DNA from: a virus
Strand: one strand, 5' to 3'
Length of the DNA stretch: 20,370 bases
IMG/VR virus record: IMGVR_UViG_3300047552_000905
Span: 1-20,370 of that record
Numbering within the stretch: position 1 is the stretch's first letter; the number at the start of each line of letters is the position of its first letter. A model generated the notes under the pieces. That model searched no databases, had not been told where the DNA came from, and worked only from the letters and a program-made list of their open reading frames with translations. Below, in pieces: positions 15,708-20,370 of this stretch. The position numbers were made by a program, and so were the translations under genes.

Positions 15708-15890
15708 CTAATTGTTTGATGGATATGCCAATTGATTTCTCATTTGTAATAAAAACCAATTTCTCCGTATTGTTGGTGGTGGTATAGTCGATATAGTCTC
15801 ATTAACAAAACAGCACCCCGGAACACGAGCTTCCCGCGTTCCCGTTTCATTCATGAACCCACCGCCTGGAATTCGAGCTTCACGAGACAT
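15708..15890 (-). CDS. Small protein with duplicated REAR[IV]PG-x2-F-x-NET motif
   Basis: 60 residues. Two near-identical 16-residue units occupy residues 3-31: REARIPGGGFMNET, then REARVPGCCFVNET. A basic, aromatic tail follows (IRRNWFLLQMRNQLAYPSNN). I recall comparable [RE]-x-IPG-x2-[FY]-x-NET repeats in very short proteins of phage tail-gene clusters, but know no established function. The ATG at 15890 is two codons after the previous stop and uses a Shine-Dalgarno coded by that gene's Glu codons. A late promoter follows immediately after its stop, so it closes this transcription unit. It may be a small virion or fibre-assembly component. Confidence 0.6.
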   Translation of the reverse strand: MSREARIPGGGFMNETGTREARVPGCCFVNETISTIPPPTIRRNWFLLQMRNQLAYPSNN

Positions 15891-15892
15891 TA

Positions 15893-16090
15893 TTATTCTT
15901 CCTCTTCAGAAGGAACTTCACTTTCAACATCAATAACATATTGCAAATGATTCTGTTTTTGCCCATCAAGATCATCGGGATTAATCATATAATCAAAAAA
16001 ATATTCCTTACCATTGTCAGAAATTATTTTTTCTTTTATAATTGCTCTACCGTCTGGCTGAATTCTGTTTTGTAGTATTTCTTGGGTCAT
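15893..16090 (-). CDS. Small acidic protein of unknown function in the adhesin cluster
   Basis: 65 residues, starting two bases after the stop of the 610-residue adhesin, with GTGAG as a possible Shine-Dalgarno inside the previous gene. The motif IQPDGRAIIKEKIISDNGKE (residues 10-29), followed by YFFDY, resembles short phage tail-region proteins with a DGR...E...D..G..Y pattern, but I cannot name a family. The protein ends in VPSEEEE, and those GAA/GAG codons also supply the AGAGGAAG Shine-Dalgarno for the next gene. Its position and coupling suggest a structural or assembly accessory for the neighbouring adhesins; that is inference. Confidence 0.6.
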   Translation of the reverse strand: MTQEILQNRIQPDGRAIIKEKIISDNGKEYFFDYMINPDDLDGQKQNHLQYVIDVESEVPSEEEE

Positions 16091-16092
16091 AA

Positions 16093-17925
16093 TTAACTCA
16101 CTGTTATTTTAGTGTCAACAAATGAAATCACACTCGCTTTTGCAAGTATCACACGCGCCATTATATAGCCCTTCATTTGAGGTGTAAAACTCGTCTGCAT
16201 ATATTGTTTATATGTAGGTGAGCCACCCCAGCTAACAGAGCTTGTCGGCAATGTAGTACCCGCTGTTAGAATATTCGCTGGAGCATTTGATGCAAACGAT
16301 GAGATAGGATAAGAAGCGTTACCAAGATATTGTATTTCAAGCGATATATCAGCATTGGTGAGTGATGATTCCCCAGCTATCTCTACGGTTGCGGTTAGAG
16401 CAGAGCCAGTTGATTCATTCCAGATTGGTATCCAATCAGAAACCAGTGGCATTTCTATTCTATTGTTCGCGCTCGATTCCATCTTCCATGATATAGGCGT
16501 TGTCCCATTTGTAGCCCCGCCCGTTCTCACCGTGGTTGCCTCTTGTTGAATTTCACCTGCGTATGATGCGTGATATTCACGATAGTTTGTATTTGTGCTA
16601 TCACAATTGTGAAGATTAATTCTTATGCCTCGCTTAGGTATTGTACCAGTTTTCATTGTTACGGCATTAGCAAGTTTTGAACTGGATACATAGATATCCC
16701 ACTCGCATGTTGAAGCAGCCGTCATGTCAAATAAATATCCTGCTACTTTGGAAAAATCGCAACCAGACATCCTTGCAATAGAGTGAGAACCGGCTCCAAT
16801 AGAAGAGAACAATGTCGTCGGAGCTGTAGAGTCGGAAGTCAATGATAGTCCATCAATATTTACATAACCTGATCCAAGTTTGATACTGTGACCTGCGTTT
16901 GCAAATTTTAATGTGCAATTTTTTAATCTGATCATTTGACCTACACCAGAAGAAGAACCACTTGGCCCTATAACAAAACGACCAGATGTTCCGCTGCCAT
17001 TTATAATAAAATTACATGACTCGATAACAAACTCTGATTGTGCACCTGCTTGGCCAAGAATAATTGCAGCACTGGCAGTAGCATTACCAACGGCGATAGT
17101 AACACCATACATATAAAGACCACCAGTAGAATTTGCAGAACCACCGAAAATAGCTCCAGAAGTACCAGAAGCCCCAGCCGTAGTTAAAACGGATGCCCCA
17201 GCCTTTAGTGTGGTAAGGTTTGTAGATGGAACAACAGTTTCGTCAACGCTCAAAATTTTTACGGGCGCAGCAGGTGTACCAAGATAGGTGGAATTCAGCG
17301 CAGCCGTCCAGGTTTCTGCATGATTAGATGCTACAAGTATTTGATCACCAGCAACATTCCAACCAGCAACAGATACGGTGCTAACCCTTGCAGCAGGTGC
17401 GCCCCATGCAGTCCCTCCACCATCACCATTATAAGTATTTAGTCCAGATACCTCTGTCCAAATTACGCCATTGTCGTATGTGGATGCTGTAAATGTGTGT
17501 GATCCTGATTGAGTGCCAGAGGTGTCTACGGCAGACCCTCCAGGGGTAGCAGATACTTGAAATGCATTTGCACCGAAACCAGCAGTAATAACATAATAGT
17601 CAGTTCCAGCGGTTATACCTGTCGGCAATGCTCCTGTTGTGGAAAATACAACCTTATTGCCAATAGCTAAACCATGCGCTGTTCGTGATATAACAGCTGG
17701 AGAAGCTATTGTCATTGTGCATGTATATGCAAAGGCACCGTTTAGTAAACACCACGCGGGGCTTGATGCTCCACTCGTTCCGGGCGTACTACATACATAG
17801 GTTCGTTCGTTGCCATCAGCTACGGTTCCATCCTGCTTTCGTATCTCGCCACCACTATATACCGTGCTGTTAGCCCTTGCGGCCAATGCAGTCCAAGCGA
17901 CCGATGAAACATACCAATTAGCCAT
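16093..17925 (-). CDS. Beta-helix tail fibre/tailspike-like adhesin, GC-rich
   Basis: 610 residues, rich in Gly, Ser, Thr and Ala, with no signal peptide or membrane segment. Domains as read: residues 1-60, a small N-terminal module ending in C-STPGTSGASSPAW, a pattern common in phage tail proteins. Then, roughly residues 75-150, a module with GNKVVFSTTGALPTGITAG, YYVI and SATPGGSAVDTSGTQSGSHTF, a widespread phage tail-protein domain. The middle (about 170-430) alternates short beta-strand-like segments with N, S and C turns, consistent with a right-handed beta-helix. A C-terminal domain ends in ISFVDTKITVS. Probable role: receptor-binding appendage. The Shine-Dalgarno GAGGT overlaps the end of the neck gene. 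Sampled 60-base lines hold 45-48% G+C (29/60 at 17401-17460; 27/60 at 16201-16260) against 16/60 in the terminase gene, suggesting acquisition from another genome. Confidence 0.7.
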   Translation of the reverse strand: MANWYVSSVAWTALAARANSTVYSGGEIRKQDGTVADGNERTYVCSTPGTSGASSPAWCLLNGAFAYTCTMTIASPAVISRTAHGLAIGNKVVFSTTGALPTGITAGTDYYVITAGFGANAFQVSATPGGSAVDTSGTQSGSHTFTASTYDNGVIWTEVSGLNTYNGDGGGTAWGAPAARVSTVSVAGWNVAGDQILVASNHAETWTAALNSTYLGTPAAPVKILSVDETVVPSTNLTTLKAGASVLTTAGASGTSGAIFGGSANSTGGLYMYGVTIAVGNATASAAIILGQAGAQSEFVIESCNFIINGSGTSGRFVIGPSGSSSGVGQMIRLKNCTLKFANAGHSIKLGSGYVNIDGLSLTSDSTAPTTLFSSIGAGSHSIARMSGCDFSKVAGYLFDMTAASTCEWDIYVSSSKLANAVTMKTGTIPKRGIRINLHNCDSTNTNYREYHASYAGEIQQEATTVRTGGATNGTTPISWKMESSANNRIEMPLVSDWIPIWNESTGSALTATVEIAGESSLTNADISLEIQYLGNASYPISSFASNAPANILTAGTTLPTSSVSWGGSPTYKQYMQTSFTPQMKGYIMARVILAKASVISFVDTKITVS

Positions 17926-17936
17926 TATTTAATACC

Positions 17937-18656
17937 TCATGCAACAAAAAAAGATGGTGGCTCACTCTCGCCCTTTATCAAGGTCAATGTTTCTTCTAAC
18001 ATTTCTTTTCCATCTGCTAAAATATCAGTACCATTCAATGTTCCCCCACCCGGAAGTGTTATTGAATATTTTCTCAATATTCGTCCCCATATAATCATGG
18101 CACGAGCAACCGCTAATTTTTTAACAAGTTGATTATTATATAAATTTATCGCTGATTCTTTTTTGTAAACTTCAATCATTATCTGTGAATCTTCGGGTGG
18201 TGTTGGTGTTAATCTTAGTTTTTGTGTACTCTGATTATAATCAGCTTTATATGTTATTGTAAAATAATCAACTATCTCTGATAATTTCATCATAGCAACA
18301 TGATAATCTACTATCTGAAAATTTCCTAATTTAACAAAATCCATAGGACTCAATATCATATTAACAGGAGTAAATAATGTATTTATATTTCCAGAACCAC
18401 CAGTAGAGAGAATAATATCAACCACATCATTGACACCAGAACCAGATAAATCATATACCGCTTGATTTGCCGATAAATTCACAATTAGAAAATCTTTAAA
18501 ATTTCCTTCTGAATAATTATACCTGGAAAAGTCATAAATAGCCTCATCGAGTGATTGCTGAAGATGAACATCGGCCAACTCTACTGTTATAACCGGGTGC
18601 CCCAATTCCTGTAAAATGAATGTTTTAAACTCTTCTACAGATGTTATTTGTGCCAT
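17937..18656 (-). CDS. 13: Neck / head-completion protein, T4 gp13-like
   Basis: 239 residues. The N-terminus (VEEFKTFILQELGHPVITVE, residues 7-26), followed by an acidic QSLDEAIYDFSRY helix, matches the pattern of T4-like neck proteins: a short helix, LG-x-PVI-x-V-E, then DDA-like residues. The C-terminal half (KKLAVARAMIIWGRILRKYS, 179-198; LPGGGTLNG, 201-209; ending PPSFFVA) matches the conserved C-terminus of the same proteins. These join the filled head to the tail. The start has Shine-Dalgarno AGGAGA nine bases upstream. It opens a transcription unit directly behind a terminator and late promoter, and the gp15-, 16-, 17-, 18- and 19-like genes follow in T4 order, which supports gp13. 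A T4 gp14-like protein was not recognised next to it. The exact gp13 name is partly an inference from order. Confidence 0.65.
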   Translation of the reverse strand: MAQITSVEEFKTFILQELGHPVITVELADVHLQQSLDEAIYDFSRYNYSEGNFKDFLIVNLSANQAVYDLSGSGVNDVVDIILSTGGSGNINTLFTPVNMILSPMDFVKLGNFQIVDYHVAMMKLSEIVDYFTITYKADYNQSTQKLRLTPTPPEDSQIMIEVYKKESAINLYNNQLVKKLAVARAMIIWGRILRKYSITLPGGGTLNGTDILADGKEMLEETLTLIKGESEPPSFFVA

Positions 18657-18676
18657 AAAATATATTCTCCTATCAG

Positions 18677-18684
18677 TATTTATA
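18677..18684 (-). promoter_or_regulatory. T4-type late promoter before the neck gene
   Basis: Minus-strand TATAAATACTGAT, carrying the T4 late-promoter core TATAAATA, starts just after the upstream terminator and ends 20 bases before the neck-protein ATG. A Shine-Dalgarno AGGAGA lies in between. It shares the extended form TATAAATAYTRRT with four other sites in the window. Confidence 0.78.
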
Positions 18685-18687
18685 TTT

Positions 18688-18723
18688 AAAAAAATAACCT
18701 AACACTATAAAATGTTAGGTTAT
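18688..18723 (-). terminator. Rho-independent terminator after the Gp88-like gene
   Basis: A perfect 11-bp inverted repeat (ATAACCTAACA / TGTTAGGTTAT, plus-strand positions 18694-18704 and 18713-18723) has an 8-base loop. On the minus strand a run of seven T follows (18694-18688). It lies 31 bases beyond the stop codon of the 528-residue protein and only 3 bases before the next late-type promoter. Confidence 0.9.
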
Positions 18724-18753
18724 CAATAGACCAAGAAACTATTTAAAACTATA

Positions 18754-20340
18754 TTATAGATTTCTTGTATATTCCAAAAATTTTGATTCTTTTATGGTTT
18801 CCTTTTCTTTTTCTATATTACGAAGAACATCTTTGTGCTGTGCTACGAGTTTCTTTGATATTTTTACATCTTTATTCTTTTTTGCATCATCTATTGCCTT
18901 GTTCAAAGTATTTAACAAAGAACTCCATTTTTTAATACCGGTTTCCGATTCTTTTTCTTCTGCTCGTTTTATATCAGATTTTAGTTTTCCACTCAATGCA
19001 TCAATTGACAATACGAGCGCATCTTTTTTCATCTTATCATCTACTTTTATTGTTCGCTTACCATTTTTTGTACTATTTAAATATTTTTTTATGGCAGTAT
19101 ATAATACCTTCTCATCACCTTTTGATTTTATAAAATCCATAAAAAATTCATATATATCCGTCTTAACCGGTATTAGATAATCTAATAATTTTTTATATTC
19201 AGGAGTTAAATTGTTATATAACTTTTTTGCTTTTTCTTCTAATGAAGCATCAGAATTATAGATTTCCTGGAATTCCTCATTACTAACCACTGACATTAAC
19301 ATTTTTCTTTTCAAAACATCATATTTTGTACCACCACCATGAACTGGAATAATAATATGCATTCCTTTTTTAACTTTACAAAACTTACATATTTTACAAT
19401 CACCCAAACATCTAACAATTGTTTTTACTTCAACACCATTTATATTCTTTAGACCTTCCTCTTTATAACTTTCCCAGACTTCCAAATATTCATCTACATC
19501 AAGTGGCATAAATGCATTATCAATCATAAAACCAGATCCATTTACACAAACATTCTCACCCAAATTACCAATCTTCAAATCACTTCTGTGAGTATATGTA
19601 TAGAACATAATATCAGAATTTAATTTTTTCATCTCAGCAGCAACTTGTTTTAATTTTTCAACATCATCAATTTCTGCCAATTCTGCTTTCTTTTCATCGG
19701 AAACAAGTGCTAACATATCCGGGTCGCTCGGTAGATTTCTAAACTCTCCCGCCTCGTTAACCCTAACATATTTTATTCTACTTCCAATTTTTTTAATAAC
19801 AATATCAAGGGAATTAGCAATGGCCGCTGGGGTAGAACATGCCCATTGTTTCTCGTGTTTTAGGTTCTTCTCTAATGAGGTATCTTTATATCGTTTTTCG
19901 AATCTAAGAGCATAACACTCACCAGAAGCTCCTAATTTACAGGTTCCAATCACTGCACTCATACAATTATGAGCAGATGTCATATTGATAACAATAGTAT
20001 CAAATCCAACTTTCGAATTACCCAAACCAACTTCAAAGAATTTTTCTTCTCCGGTTTCTGGATCTTTTATTTTAATTTTATTAATTTCTTCTTTTGACTT
20101 TTTCTCTTCTTCATTTATTGTATAATTAGAACATGCTTCTTTAATAGAAGAAAATGTTTTATTGTTATGTTTTAAATTTAATATTCCACTCTTGATAAAT
20201 CTTTCCAATTCGTGCTCATGAATATTTAATTCAAGTTCTCCATCTTCATTTACTTTAATGGAGTCAAAATCAAAATAAACATTACTATGATTCGAATCAT
20301 TCGATTCTACCGATTCTAAAATATATTCTTTAAATGACAT
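18754..20340 (-). CDS. Gp88-like cysteine-rich putative metalloprotein with capsid-targeting-like N-terminus
   Basis: A 528-residue protein. The start is the ATG at 20340. An in-frame GTG lies at 20355 but sits within the only Shine-Dalgarno (TAGGAG, 20360-20355), so it cannot be used. The core (about residues 110-340) resembles the phage 'gene product 88' type proteins. It has C126-x7-C134-x7-C142-YA, then R193-x-N-x-x-G-E-F200, then YTYTH (247-251), then C311-x3-C315-x2-C318-x2-C321 and PVHGGG (332-337). Such spaced cysteines suggest an iron-sulfur or zinc site. The CX3CX2C spacing recalls radical-SAM enzymes, but its late position is not typical. The biochemical role of the family is unknown to me. 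Residues 2-9 (SFKEYILE) resemble the T4 internal-protein capsid-targeting peptide, ending in the prohead-protease pattern [LI]-x-E. Residues 350-528 are lysine- and glutamate-rich, mostly helical. The gene is followed by a terminator. Family resemblance is fairly secure; virion packaging is inference. Confidence 0.72.
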   Translation of the reverse strand: MSFKEYILESVESNDSNHSNVYFDFDSIKVNEDGELELNIHEHELERFIKSGILNLKHNNKTFSSIKEACSNYTINEEEKKSKEEINKIKIKDPETGEEKFFEVGLGNSKVGFDTIVINMTSAHNCMSAVIGTCKLGASGECYALRFEKRYKDTSLEKNLKHEKQWACSTPAAIANSLDIVIKKIGSRIKYVRVNEAGEFRNLPSDPDMLALVSDEKKAELAEIDDVEKLKQVAAEMKKLNSDIMFYTYTHRSDLKIGNLGENVCVNGSGFMIDNAFMPLDVDEYLEVWESYKEEGLKNINGVEVKTIVRCLGDCKICKFCKVKKGMHIIIPVHGGGTKYDVLKRKMLMSVVSNEEFQEIYNSDASLEEKAKKLYNNLTPEYKKLLDYLIPVKTDIYEFFMDFIKSKGDEKVLYTAIKKYLNSTKNGKRTIKVDDKMKKDALVLSIDALSGKLKSDIKRAEEKESETGIKKWSSLLNTLNKAIDDAKKNKDVKISKKLVAQHKDVLRNIEKEKETIKESKFLEYTRNL

Positions 20341-20370
20341 AAAAAAAAAAAACACTCCTATTTTTTATTC

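Noticed and set aside
18380-18387. A TATAAATA on the minus strand inside the neck-protein gene
   Set aside because: It is deep within a coding region with no gene start nearby, and its downstream bases do not match the extended form; chance is enough in AT-rich DNA.
20338-20355. GTG at 20355 as start of the Gp88-like protein
   Set aside because: It overlaps the only Shine-Dalgarno and would add Met-Phe4 ahead of a well-formed MSFKEYILE start.

Overview
The window is a piece of a low-GC, tailed double-stranded DNA phage genome of the T4-like myovirus superfamily. Every convincing gene is on the minus strand, so transcription runs from about 20370 down to 1. Several proteins can be recognised as diverged T4 counterparts, in T4 order: a gp13-like neck protein, a gp15-like sheath terminator, gp16-like and gp17-like terminase subunits, a gp18-like tail sheath and a gp19-like tail tube. 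A protein of the T4 gp26-type baseplate/tail-assembly family follows. No host gene, tRNA, CRISPR array or insertion sequence is seen, and the host cannot be inferred.

Layout in transcription order. (1) 20340-18754: a 528-residue cysteine-rich protein resembling the phage 'gene product 88' type of putative metalloprotein. Its N-terminus looks like a T4 capsid-targeting peptide. It is closed by a strong terminator. (2) 18656-15708: a gp13-like neck protein, a GC-richer beta-helix adhesin of 610 residues and two small proteins. (3) 15645-11033: a 1188-residue repeat-rich fibre-like protein, then a gp15-like protein carrying an extra N-terminal fibronectin type III domain. (4) 11018-4235: a 165-residue protein, a chimeric 1310-residue adhesin, the small terminase, an unknown 110-residue protein and the large terminase. 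(5) 4192-3531: two small proteins with similar N-termini, closed by a terminator. (6) 3397-1101: sheath and tube genes, closed by a terminator. (7) 981 to the left edge: the gp26-type protein, whose end overlaps an open +1 frame that runs off the window. This is a candidate frameshifted tail-assembly gene.

Regulation can be read directly. Seven gene groups are preceded on the minus strand by TATAAATA, the T4 late-promoter core, and five of these extend to TATAAATAYTRRT. All three rho-independent terminators found sit just upstream of such a promoter. Within groups, genes are packed with 2-11 base gaps or TAATG stop/start overlaps, implying translational coupling.

The region between the neck gene and the gp15 and terminase genes, where T4 has only gene 14, holds at least three large adhesin-like proteins. 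They show internal DNA repeats (165, 141, 126 and about 327 bases) and two GC-rich segments. This looks like a modular host-recognition island with signs of recombination and import.
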